Assembly (NCBI RefSeq): GCF_024505145.1
Contig: NZ_JANIAA010000040.1
Coordinates: forward strand, 1 to 64,000
Direction of reading: 5' to 3'
DNA: 64,000 nt
From: Streptomyces rugosispiralis
Lineage (GTDB): Bacteria > Actinomycetota > Actinomycetes > Streptomycetales > Streptomycetaceae
Shown here: positions 17,650 to 25,483 of the stretch, one piece after another
Layout of the letters: every line of letters begins with the position of its first letter
How positions within the stretch are numbered: the first letter of the stretch is position 1
The notes under the pieces: generated by a model
The model's database searches: none
Seen by the model: only the letters and a program-made list of their open reading frames with translations
Told to the model about the DNA's origin: nothing
Position numbers and translations under genes: made by a program

Positions 17650-19176
17650 TCACCGAATGATCTGGCGGTCAGCCAGGTGTGTCTCCTCGCGGAGTTGCCT
17701 TTTGACGATCTTTCCGGTGGCGTTCTTCGGCAGATCGTCGACGAAGACAACCGACCTCGGCTTCTTGAACGAAGCGAGGTGCGCTTTGCAGAGCCCGACC
17801 AGCTCATCTGCGCCCAGGGTTCGGTCCGTTACGACATAAGCGACGACGGACTCTCCCCACTCGCTGTCCGGAACTCCGACAACCGCGACTTCACGCACTG
17901 CCGGATGGGTGAGCAGGACCTCTTCGACCTCGCGCGGATAGACATTGGATCCGCCCGTGATGATGACGTCCTTCGCACGGTCGGTCAGGTAGAGGTACCC
18001 GTCGTCCGGGTCGAGATGACCGATGTCACCGGTGTGCAGCCAACCGTCCACGAGAGTCTCCGCGGTGGCTTTCGGGTTCTTCCAGTAGCCGTTCATGACC
18101 ACGGCGCCCCGGACGATGACCTCACCGTCACTTCCGTCGGGGACGGGAGAACCGTCCTGCGCGACAATGCGGAGGTCTATTCCACCGAAGGGGCGGCCAC
18201 AGGAGCCGGGATGAGCGAGGGCGTCCCCCGGGGGCATCACCGTGATGGTCATGGGAGCCTCTCCCTGACCGTACATCTGGGTGATGATTGGTCCGAAAGC
18301 GTTCACCGCGGCGCGCAAGTCCTCCTGGTAGAGGGGGGCGCCGCCGACGACGATGCTGCGCAGGCCCGACAAGCCGTACTTTGCGAACTGAGGGTCGCGC
18401 ACGATCCTGTTCAACATTGTCGGCGCGAGGAACGCCGCGTGTGTGATCTTGTGCCTCTCGATCTGCCCGAGATAGTCGCCCGGCGAGAAGTTGCCGGAAG
18501 GCGAGATCACGTTCGTCGCCCCGCGGCCGATCGCGGGGAGGAGGTAGAGGCCGCTGCCGTGGGTGAGCGGGGCAGCATGCAGGAAGGAACTGCCGGGAGC
18601 AACCGGATCTATATCGGCGTGGTAGGCGGCGGTCATCGCAGCCAGGTTGCGGTGACTCAACGTGGCACCTTTGGGCCTGCCGGTGGTGCCGGAGGTGTAG
18701 AACAGCCATGCTGGATCCGCGTCGTCGACGGCCGCCATGTCGAGCGGCCGAGCGGCGGCTACGGCTGAATACGCGGTGCTCGCGTCCGTCCCCTCGGCGG
18801 CCGTGGCGCGAATGATCCGGACTTGCGGCGGAAGCATGTCCGCCGCGGCAGAAGTCTCCGCCGAGACGAGGATCGCCGCGGCGCCGCTTTGCTCCACCAC
18901 GTAGGCGATCTCGTCGGGGTGGAGGTGCCAGTTCAGCGGGACCGCGACGAATCCGCCCCAGAAACACGCCCAGAGCATCTCGACGAGTTCGGGCCGGTTG
19001 GGCAGGAGCAGCGCGACCCGATCACCAGGACGCAGACCGAGCCGGCGCAATCCGGCCGCCACTCTTGCTACCCGATCGACAAGTTCGGGATAACTGGTCC
19101 TGCGGCCCTCGAAGACAAGGGCGTCGGCGCCGCCGGCGCGGCGGCTGCCGTCGACGAGCAGGTGGGCGACGTTCAA
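17650..19176 (-). CDS. AMP-forming acyl-CoA synthetase
   Basis: 508-residue ANL-superfamily ligase that activates a carboxylic acid with ATP and joins it to CoA. The P-loop-like YTSGTTGRPKG (about 164-174), QMYGQGEAP, GWLHTGDIG and the C-terminal PKNATGKIVKRQL with catalytic Lys are all present. It starts at TTG with GGAG 7 bases upstream; no better start exists. It is the fourth gene of the operon led by the reductase at 20784, after a 160-base gap containing a strong hairpin, so it may be expressed less than the first three. The substrate is probably an acid produced by the FAH-family step. Confidence 0.92.
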   Translation of the reverse strand: MNVAHLLVDGSRRAGGADALVFEGRRTSYPELVDRVARVAAGLRRLGLRPGDRVALLLPNRPELVEMLWACFWGGFVAVPLNWHLHPDEIAYVVEQSGAAAILVSAETSAAADMLPPQVRIIRATAAEGTDASTAYSAVAAARPLDMAAVDDADPAWLFYTSGTTGRPKGATLSHRNLAAMTAAYHADIDPVAPGSSFLHAAPLTHGSGLYLLPAIGRGATNVISPSGNFSPGDYLGQIERHKITHAAFLAPTMLNRIVRDPQFAKYGLSGLRSIVVGGAPLYQEDLRAAVNAFGPIITQMYGQGEAPMTITVMPPGDALAHPGSCGRPFGGIDLRIVAQDGSPVPDGSDGEVIVRGAVVMNGYWKNPKATAETLVDGWLHTGDIGHLDPDDGYLYLTDRAKDVIITGGSNVYPREVEEVLLTHPAVREVAVVGVPDSEWGESVVAYVVTDRTLGADELVGLCKAHLASFKKPRSVVFVDDLPKNATGKIVKRQLREETHLADRQIIR

Positions 19177-19228
19177 GGCGTTCTCCGTGGTTTCACTGTG
19201 TGATAGCCGAATGGATCGCCGTCAGGCC

Positions 19229-19256
19229 GGCGAGCCCTCAGATTCGAGGGCTCGCC
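19229..19256. terminator. Hairpin between SnoaL-like gene and acyl-CoA ligase
   Basis: GGCGAGCCCTC (19229-19239), loop AGATTC, GAGGGCTCGCC (19246-19256): a perfect 11-bp stem with a 6-base loop and no U run. It could attenuate or terminate transcription, or protect the mRNA end, inside the catabolic operon. Confidence 0.55.
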
Positions 19257-19336
19257 CACGTGCAGTCAGCTTGACGAGATAACTGGTGATTTCGCCCTGA
19301 AGGCGGAGAGCGGCCGAACGGGTGACAGAGCCGATC

Positions 19337-19885
19337 TCACCACTGCCCGTAGTGCGGGCCGTCGGGGTAGTCGGTGACGACAGCTCCTTCAGGAATGTCG
19401 TCGGCATCGCGGGGACCGCGGAACTCCCGGGACATCTCGTATGCGATCTCCCGCGCGATCCGGCCACCGCGCATCTCGAAGCAATGAACGAGGCGCATGC
19501 TCACCCGGTCACCGGGCTTGAATCCGAGGTTCGGCATTCCGTCCCCGACCACGGTGAGGTCGCAGATCTGGTCGTCGAAGACGTAGTCCTCGGTGGCGAA
19601 GCGGCGAAGCGTCGTGGTCCGGTTGAAATGCACTGTCTCGAAAATCGCCAGGTAGGCTTCTTTCACGGTGGCGGCGTCTTTGTACACCTGACCACGGAAC
19701 GGTGCTTCCCAAACGATGTCGTCGGTGTAAAGCGCGATCGCTTTGTCGACACTTTCCGGGTTCTCGTTGTGGAAATGCGCCTCGACGACCCGGAGATTGT
19801 GTGCAATAAGCTCCTCGCGGCTCAGAGTCGATACATCGACCTCGAGAAGACTGCCGGTGTAGGCGGTGTCTTCGCTCGTCGTCAT
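19337..19885 (-). CDS. SnoaL-like/NTF2-fold protein
   Basis: 182-residue single-domain protein of the SnoaL/NTF2 superfamily: LRVVEAHFHNENPESVDKAI then YTDDIVWEAPFRG, and late strands RVSMRLVHCFEMRGGRIARE. The superfamily includes small isomerases, dehydratases and hydrolases that bind hydrophobic substrates in a cone-shaped barrel. Start ATG after AGGAGG. It lies between an FAH hydrolase and an acyl-CoA ligase, so a role in converting an aromatic or cyclic intermediate is likely, but the reaction is unknown. Confidence 0.8.
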   Translation of the reverse strand: MTTSEDTAYTGSLLEVDVSTLSREELIAHNLRVVEAHFHNENPESVDKAIALYTDDIVWEAPFRGQVYKDAATVKEAYLAIFETVHFNRTTTLRRFATEDYVFDDQICDLTVVGDGMPNLGFKPGDRVSMRLVHCFEMRGGRIAREIAYEMSREFRGPRDADDIPEGAVVTDYPDGPHYGQW

Positions 19886-19918
19886 GGTCTTTCCTCCTTG
19901 CGATGCAGTGTGGGCAGT

Positions 19919-20773
19919 TCAGCGATCGGCGGTGAAGACCTGACGGATCTCGCCGATGCCTTCGGCCCAGCTACGGAGTTCCTCCCCGGGCTGGAGGTAA
20001 CGCTGCGGTTGACGGGCGAGGCCGACTCCCGCGGGTGTGCCGGTGAAGATCAGATCGCCGGGATAGAGGGTCACGCCGTGCGACAGCGATGAGATCAGCT
20101 CCGGCACGTCGAAGATCAGGTCGCTGGTGCGGCCTCGCTGGACCACGTCGCCGTCGATCGCGCAGCCCAGCTCGAGGTCGTCCCGATCGGACAGCTCGTC
20201 CGGCGTGACCAACCACGGGCCGACCGGTGCGAAACCCGCGTACGACTTGCCGAAGCTGAACTGCGGTGCGGGTCCCTGCAGCTGAGAGATCCGTTCCGAG
20301 AGGTCCTGTCCGACGGCGAGTCCCGCAACACTGCCCCAGGCTTCGGCCTTACCGACCCCCTTGGTTTCCCGCCCGATCACGACGACGAGTTCCACTTCCC
20401 AGTCCGTGTTCCCGCCGGCTGGAAGCGTGACGGTCGTGTCGGGTCCTGTCAGCGACGACTGGAACTTGGTGAAGACCGGGGGCAGCCGGTCCGGAAGGTC
20501 GAACCCGGACTCCGCGGCGTGGTCGCGGTAGTTCAGGCCGATCGCAAAGATCTGCCGAGGCTCCGGGGAGGGGGCTCCCAGACGCGACCGATGGAGTGTC
20601 AGGACGCTGTCCGTGGGGTTCACAGTGGCTGCCCAGTCGACGAACACGTCCCAGACGCCGTAGACCGACGCGGGGTTGGACCCGAACTTGCCTTTGCTGG
20701 CCGATTCGACATCGATGCCCGTGGTGTCGTTCAGGACGATGGTGGCTCGGCCATCGTGGTTGGCGAAACGCAT
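19919..20773 (-). CDS. Fumarylacetoacetate hydrolase family protein
   Basis: 284 residues. FAH-fold catalytic core: AIGLNYRDHAAESG, PPVFTKFQSSLTGP, WEVELVVVIGRETKGV (metal-binding Glu), then QDLSER, KSYAGFAPVGPWLVTP, and DLIFTGTPAGVG. The family cleaves C-C bonds of acylpyruvates or beta-diketones, decarboxylates oxaloacetate-type acids or hydrates dienoates, with Mg or Mn. The ATG at 20773 with GGAG upstream leaves only 10 bases after the reductase stop, showing tight co-transcription. The 29 codons before it are not family-like. Confidence 0.9.
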   Translation of the reverse strand: MRFANHDGRATIVLNDTTGIDVESASKGKFGSNPASVYGVWDVFVDWAATVNPTDSVLTLHRSRLGAPSPEPRQIFAIGLNYRDHAAESGFDLPDRLPPVFTKFQSSLTGPDTTVTLPAGGNTDWEVELVVVIGRETKGVGKAEAWGSVAGLAVGQDLSERISQLQGPAPQFSFGKSYAGFAPVGPWLVTPDELSDRDDLELGCAIDGDVVQRGRTSDLIFDVPELISSLSHGVTLYPGDLIFTGTPAGVGLARQPQRYLQPGEELRSWAEGIGEIRQVFTADR

Positions 20774-20783
20774 GGATCTCCGA

Positions 20784-21866
20784 TCATTTGGTGCCGGTGC
20801 CGACGGTGTCGGCACCGGTCGGACCGTGGGGAAGCAGCACCGGCCGTCCGCGTACGCCACGCTCGGCCGCGGCGAACGCCTGTGCTACCTCTCCCAGGGA
20901 GTAGGTGGCGTGGACAGGCGTTGGCCGAAGGCCGCCGTCCCCGAAACCGGGGGCGAGTTCGCGCAGCCGGGCGGCTGCCGACGCCGGAGTCAGCCGGCCG
21001 GTGTTCAGGCCGAGCAGGTGCAGTTCCCTGCGGTAGAAATCCAGCAGATCGATGGCGGCGACTGAGTCCTGTGGCGGGCTGCTGAGCAGGCAGATCTTGC
21101 CCCGTGCGCCCATGGCGCGGGTGATGTCCGCCGCCAGGGGGCCACCCACGACGTCGACGGCGGATGTGGCGCCTGCCGGTCCTGCGGCGTCCACAAGACG
21201 ATCGCCCAGTGACAGATCGGCGTCGATCACCGTGTCGATTCCGGCGGCAACTGCCAGGCCGAGTTCGTCGGCCCCTTTGACGACGCCGATCACGCGTCGT
21301 GCGCCGCGCCAGCGGGCCACATCAGCGGCGGCCGCTCCGACTCCTCCCACGGCACCGGTCACGATCACCGTCGACTCGCGTCCGACCGGACCGGCCAGCC
21401 GTAGGGCGGCAGCGGCAGTGAGGTAGGACAGCGCGGAGGCCGCGGCCTCGGCGAAAGACAGCCCTGCCGGCATCGGGGTCACCGCTGTTCTCGACGACGC
21501 GAGGTACTGGGCGTAGGCGCCGTCGCAGGACAGGCCGATCTCGCCACCCGCTCCCCAGACGGAACGGCCAAGGAGTTCGCGCGTGCCCGCGACGACAACG
21601 CCGGCGAAGGCTCGCCCGAGAACGCGAGGGAACGGCCCCGGCAGGATTCCGCGGCAGGCGAGTGCGTCGCTTCGATTCACCGCGGCGGCACGAACTTCGA
21701 TCAGTACTTGGTCCGGACCGTCGATGCTCGGTACCGGGATGTCCTCGACCTGGAGCAACGCCGGCTCCATCGAGGAAGCCGGTCGGACTCCGAGCATCAC
21801 ACCGGCGGGCGCCCCGGCCGAGGGAGCCTGGTCCGCGCCGGAAGCACGGGCGGCCTGCCGTCCCAT
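20784..21866 (-). CDS. Quinone oxidoreductase-like medium-chain reductase
   Basis: MDR-family NADPH-dependent reductase, 360 residues. GroES-like part: QVLIEVRAAAVNRSDALACRG, FPRVLGRAFAGVVVAG. Rossmann part: VIVTGAVGGVGAAAADVARW. The structural zinc cysteines are absent, as in quinone oxidoreductases (QOR) and enoyl reductases. Start: the predicted transcript begins near 21914, so the ATG at 21917 is excluded; ATG 21866 has GGGAGAAG upstream and leaves a 48-base leader. First gene of the four-gene catabolic operon. Confidence 0.88.
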   Translation of the reverse strand: MGRQAARASGADQAPSAGAPAGVMLGVRPASSMEPALLQVEDIPVPSIDGPDQVLIEVRAAAVNRSDALACRGILPGPFPRVLGRAFAGVVVAGTRELLGRSVWGAGGEIGLSCDGAYAQYLASSRTAVTPMPAGLSFAEAAASALSYLTAAAALRLAGPVGRESTVIVTGAVGGVGAAAADVARWRGARRVIGVVKGADELGLAVAAGIDTVIDADLSLGDRLVDAAGPAGATSAVDVVGGPLAADITRAMGARGKICLLSSPPQDSVAAIDLLDFYRRELHLLGLNTGRLTPASAAARLRELAPGFGDGGLRPTPVHATYSLGEVAQAFAAAERGVRGRPVLLPHGPTGADTVGTGTK

Positions 21867-21913
21867 CGTCAACTGCTTCTCCCGTCGTTGGGAGAGCGGC
21901 GGCTCCGCTCTAC

Positions 21914-21963
21914 TCATATGTTCATACGCTTCCAATGCGAGCATGTCAATGTAATTTTCGAAA
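21914..21963 (-). promoter_or_regulatory. Catabolic promoter 2, twin of promoter 1
   Basis: Leftward TTGACA (complement of 21944-21949), a 17-base spacer, and TATGAA (complement of 21921-21926). TTTCGAAA (21956-21963) is 6 bases upstream of the -35. From the AGCATGTCAATG block through TTTCGAAA it matches promoter 1 at about 21 of 24 positions, with identical spacing. Common control of both units is inferred. Confidence 0.75.
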
Positions 21964-22143
21964 GTTGCTTCGGCCTGCGGCCTGCCGCTGCTGGGTGAGC
22001 CGGGTGGGATGGCGTTCGCGGGCGACGGACCGGCCGCCGTGGTGACCGTGCGCGGCTGGTGGTAGCCGTTGCGCACGACCAGGCGGTGGCCCTTCTAGGC
22101 CGTGGATCGAAAGTGGCTCTTGAGCTGTGAATGATCACGGTTC

Positions 22144-22380
22144 ATGGGGCGGGGAGATCTCACGGATGAGCAGTGGGCGGTGTTGGAGCGGTTGTTGCCG
22201 AAGGGGGCGAAGGCGGGGCGCCCCTCTGGCCCCGGCGGCTGCTGATCGACGGCATCCGGTTCCGGGTCCGGACCGGTGCACCGTGGCGGGATGTGCCCGT
22301 CGAGTACGGTCCTGGGGACCGGATCTACGGACTCGGCGGCCTCATCCACGAATACACGCAGATCGCACAGGGTGACACCG
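22144..22380 (+). mobile_element. IS5-type N-terminus fused to another transposase tail
   Basis: MGRGDLTDEQWAVLERLLP begins an IS5-like transposase; after a frameshift it continues RRLLIDGIRFRVRTGAPWRD then VPVEYGP. At about 22330 it joins GLGGLIHEYTQIA, which resembles the last residues of the IS481/IS3-like transposases in this window (GGLINEYRHAA). A chimeric scrap of two elements. Confidence 0.75.
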
Positions 22381-22524
22381 TTTCCGGCACCCACAGGCAT
22401 CCGGGCCCACCAGACCCCGACACACCGTCAGACACCCATGCCCCGACAACGTGACAGCGCCGGTATGCGGTCTCCCCCGACCACCGACCCAGCGTCTGCA
22501 TTCATCGGTACCATTACTTCCACC

Positions 22525-22611
22525 CGCTTGGCACACTATTTATTCCGACAAGGCCCCGCAAGGCTGTCTCGTTACACGCTCCAGAACCGGATACAGCACT
22601 CACACCCTGCG
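22525..22611. repeat. Dispersed ~87-bp repeat, copy 1
   Basis: CGCTTGGCACAC followed by TTC.GAC.AGGCCCCGCAA, then CGCTCCAGAACCGG.TAC and CTCAC.CCCTG; the same order recurs at 39293-39379 in the same orientation, with scattered mismatches. Probably the end of an unidentified mobile element. Confidence 0.6.
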
Positions 22612-22619
22612 AACTGCGG

Positions 22620-23638
22620 CTGACCACCGTCACCAATCCCCAGGGCCTGACCTGGACCTACACCTACGGCGGGGCCGGACGGCTCACCTCCGGAACCGAC
22701 TTCAACGGTTGCACCCGCACCTACGAACACGACGCCACCGGCCGTCTCACCGCCCGAACCAACCCACTCGGCCAAACTCTCCGCTATACCCTCGACCCAG
22801 CGGGACAGCCCATCACCCAGCGGGACGAGACCACCGGTGAAGAGACGACCTACGCCTACGACGCCCACGGCGCCCTCATCCGCGCCACAAACGCGGATGC
22901 CGAACTGATTCTGAAACGCGACCTGTTGGGCCGCCTCGCCGCGGGGACCGTGAACGGCCGCACCACGACCTACGGCTACGACGCGGTGGGCCACCAAACC
23001 CATCGTTCTATGCCCTCGGGCCTGATCTCCACTCGGACCTACGACCCCACAGGCCGCCCCCCTGTCGGCGCCCCCACTGAACTCCTCACCCCGGACGGTC
23101 GTTTGGCCTGGCAACACCGCACCACCCTCTGGGACACCCCTCCCCACCCCACCCCTCGGTGATAAGAGCGTCGACTGCCCCCTGCGCTTCCCCGGCCAAT
23201 ACGCCGACCCCGAAACCGGCCTTAACCACAACCACTTCCGCTACTAGCATCCCGAAACCGCCCGGCGTGCACATCGTCGTGCACGAGTACGACGTCGACA
23301 AACCGGCGCACGCTCATGTCACCGGTGGCGGGGGCCGCGAGGTGCGGATCGGGCCGAACGGCCACCCCCTCGACGGCCAACCAGAGCTCACGCGCACGCG
23401 GCGACAAGCGGTGGAACATTACAAGACGGAGATCAGGAAAGCCGTCAGGAAGTTCGGCAGGCGAATTCGGCGGGAGGAGCAGGCTGACCGGGAGCGGCGC
23501 GAGGCCGCCAAGAACAAACCTTGTGACAAGGGATCTTGTGGGCTCCTTTGCGGGGAAACGGGCACGACGGCGTCACTGAACGCAGGGCCCCGCGTGGTCA
23601 CGGTACGGCTGGAGGCCGCTCCGCCCACAGCCTCATAG
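22620..23638 (+). pseudogene. RHS-repeat protein C-terminal fragment with tip domain
   Basis: Open from about 22620 with no start: YD/RHS repeats (GLTWTYTYGGAGRLTSGTD, RTYEHDATGRLTARTNPLGQ, TTYGYDAVGHQTHR), then after a gap the RHS core end CPLRFPGQYADPETGLNHNH then FRY, followed by a stop (near 23245) where DPETARY is normally found. A +1 frame then runs to 23638: GVHIVVHEYDVDKPAHAHVT, IGPNGHPLDGQPELTRTR and a charged helical end (IRKAVRKFGRRIRREEQADR). That tail resembles variable toxin tips of RHS proteins, but I cannot assign an activity. Headless, with stop and frameshift: not functional. Confidence 0.75.
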
Positions 23639-23700
23639 CACGCCTCTGGTCCCGGCGCGCGGGCCTTCCGGGTGTCCACACCCCGCTCACCCGCGCACGG

Positions 23701-23982
23701 TCAGCTGCCCGGTGGGACCGCGGGTGATTGCGGTAGGCCGGTCGGGGTCTGCGTCCCGCCGTCCACGAGTTCGTACTGCAGCGCACCCGAGGGACAGCGC
23801 CGCACCACCTCCGCCAGGCGCTCGGCCGTGGCGTTGTCCGGCTGGATCCACGGGCGCTTCGCTATGTCGAACACCTCAGGCAGGCCCCGGACGCATTCGG
23901 CGGCGTGCAGGCAGCGCCTGGCTTCGAAGGTCACCGTGATCGACTGCGCCTGGTACGCCTTCTTCTCGGATCCACCGCTCAT
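23701..23982 (-). CDS. YjdI-like (4Fe-4S) mono-cluster protein
   Basis: 93 residues with SITVTFEARRCLHAAECVRG then LPEVFDIAKRPWI and VVRRCPSGALQYE, the divergent 4Fe-4S mono-cluster domain (Fer4_19) best known from E. coli YjdI. Its cysteines are C-x5-C and a later CP. The ATG at 23982 lies 31 bases after the stop of the YjdJ-like acetyltransferase; the two genes also pair in E. coli, which supports the call. The last 10-15 residues are low-complexity. Function in redox or oxyanion stress is not established. Confidence 0.85.
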   Translation of the reverse strand: MSGGSEKKAYQAQSITVTFEARRCLHAAECVRGLPEVFDIAKRPWIQPDNATAERLAEVVRRCPSGALQYELVDGGTQTPTGLPQSPAVPPGS

Positions 23983-24013
23983 ACCTGCCTCCGTCACTGC
24001 CGTGCTCGGCTCT

Positions 24014-24322
24014 TCAGTCACTGACCCTGCTGCGGGACTGGTACAGCAGGTCCTGGTACTCGGGGTGCCGGCTGATCCAGCCCGCGAAGAAGGGACAGGT
24101 GGCCAGCACTCGCAGGTTCGCGGCGCGTGCCTCGTCAAGGGCGGTGCGGGCCAGCGCGGACCCGACTCCCGCGCCCTCGTACTCCGCCTCGACCTCGGTG
24201 TGCACGAACGCGACGAGTTCGGTCGTACGAATGTATTCCGCGACGCCCGCCACCTTGGACTCTCCATCGACGCGGGCCTCGTAGCGCTTCGCCTCGGGCA
24301 CGTCGCTCACTTCGACCGTCAT
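24014..24322 (-). CDS. YjdJ-like GNAT N-acetyltransferase
   Basis: 102-residue minimal GNAT domain (YjdJ/Gcn5-related): RYEARVDGESKVAGVAEYIR, FVHTEVEAEYEGAGVGSALA (acetyl-CoA loop EGAGVGSAL) and LATCPFFAGWISRHPEYQDL, the hallmark C-terminus of this subgroup. AGGAGGAGG precedes the ATG. First gene of a two-gene operon with the YjdI-like protein. A perfect 14-bp palindrome 77 bases upstream is shared with the YcaC-like gene at 26517. Confidence 0.88.
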   Translation of the reverse strand: MTVEVSDVPEAKRYEARVDGESKVAGVAEYIRTTELVAFVHTEVEAEYEGAGVGSALARTALDEARAANLRVLATCPFFAGWISRHPEYQDLLYQSRSRVSD

Positions 24323-24398
24323 GTGTCCTCCTCCTGGGCCTGATCCCGCTCAACTCGGCAGAATCCCGTCAGTCAGGGCATCAGCCTAACCCCACCAG

Positions 24399-24412
24399 GT
24401 TGATGCATCAAC
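24399..24412. promoter_or_regulatory. Palindromic operator upstream of yjdJI
   Basis: GTTGATGCATCAAC is a perfect 14-bp palindrome. Near-identical sites lie in tandem upstream of the YcaC-like gene (27288-27332). The TTGA...TCAA form is typical of MarR/HxlR-type operators; the MarR gene at 24708 is the nearest candidate. Confidence 0.7.
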
Positions 24413-24684
24413 TTAACCGCCAGTAAGCACGCTCGTACCACAGAGCGAGAACGAGGGTCAGAGAATGCGGCACCACGTCCCGACATGACCGCGGTCTACC
24501 CCCTTCATTCTGCGGTGAGAGCTTCCACACAGGGAGAGGCGAGCAGGAGAATTGCCGGCTATGAGGTCGAGTGGCGCCAGAACGGGTCGCGGCAGATCGT
24601 CTGTCACCACCGGGATCGTTCCTCCGAGGGCGGACGCGGCCTCGCCGAGGGTGCATCGCCGCCATCGCGAGTAGATGAGCTGTC

Positions 24685-24696
24685 AACGATTTCGTT
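24685..24696. promoter_or_regulatory. Palindrome upstream of the MarR gene
   Basis: AACGATTTCGTT, perfect 5-bp arms around TT, 12 bases before the MarR start. Possible autoregulatory site; it differs from the GTTGATGCATCAAC sites. Confidence 0.45.
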
Positions 24697-24707
24697 AGAC
24701 TGCCCCT

Positions 24708-25175
24708 ATGGACGCACCGCCACGCTGGCTCGACCGAGAAGAGAAGGCCGCCTGGGACAGCTTCATCCGTATGCAGGAGACGCTCATCGGACGGCTGTCC
24801 CGCCGTGTCCAGACCGACTCCGGAATGTCCGCCTCCGACTACATCGTGCTCGTCAGCCTCACCGAAAGAGGCGGCGGGCGGATGCGCTTCTTGGATTTGG
24901 CCAAACTCGTGGAGTGGGAGAAGAGCCGAATGTCCCACCAGGTCACGCGGATGGCGAAACGCGGACTCGTGGCCAGGGAGGATTGCCCCGACGACGGACG
25001 CGGAGCATTCATCGTCGCCACCCCGGCCGGGTACAAGGCGATCGAAGAGGCCGCACCCCAGCACGTCGAGCACGTCCGCCGCCTCTTCATCGATGCCCTG
25101 ACCCCGAACCAGCTCAGCACACTCGGCCGGCTCTCCAAGCGCGTCCTGGACCACATGGAGAAGCAGCCGGACTGA
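24708..25175 (+). CDS. MarR-family transcriptional regulator
   Basis: 155-residue MarR protein: N-terminal helix WDSFIRMQETLIGRLSRRVQ, winged helix MRFLDLAKLVEWEKSRMSHQ then VTRMAKRGLVAREDCPDDGR with the wing Asp/Arg, and a C-terminal dimerisation helix LSKRVLDHMEKQ. MarR dimers bind 14-20-bp palindromes and respond to phenolic ligands or oxidants. Candidate targets with matching palindromes flank it on both sides (yjdJI and the YcaC-like gene). Confidence 0.92.
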   Translation: MDAPPRWLDREEKAAWDSFIRMQETLIGRLSRRVQTDSGMSASDYIVLVSLTERGGGRMRFLDLAKLVEWEKSRMSHQVTRMAKRGLVAREDCPDDGRGAFIVATPAGYKAIEEAAPQHVEHVRRLFIDALTPNQLSTLGRLSKRVLDHMEKQPD

Positions 25176-25483
25176 CCAGACGGGGGGCGCGACTGTCTGG
25201 ATCACGAGAGGTCGGCCCTGCACTGACCCGAAGGGACGTCCTGGTGCGCGGGGCCGCCAACAATGACGGCCTCCGCCCTCTCCTCCCACACCGGGGCCGA
25301 AAGGGCGCAGGGCTGGCTGCGCTTTCATCCAGAACCCCAGGGCAACATGGTTGACGTGTCCACCTCTGATGAGGATCAGGGTAGAAGTAGCCACACCCTG
25401 CATCACGTCCGCCGTTGGCATCAGCCTCCATCCCTATCTTGGACGTGAGCGCGGGTGATCGCCCGTTCGGGGGCAGCGATCAC
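25176..25483. other. Region without recognised gene
   Basis: About 300 bases after marR. No open frame resembles a known family on either strand, and no strong hairpin was noticed. Confidence 0.5.

Larger units (their letters stand above)
24323..24707. other. Intergenic region between yjdJ and marR
   Basis: 385 bases between divergent genes. It holds the GTTGATGCATCAAC palindrome near yjdJ and AACGATTTCGTT near marR. The middle 250 bases show no gene I recognise. Confidence 0.6.

Noticed and set aside
21866..22076. Longer N-terminus for the reductase starting at 22076 or 21917
   Set aside because: The predicted promoter lies inside this stretch and its start site is downstream of 21917; only the ATG at 21866 has a ribosome-binding site.
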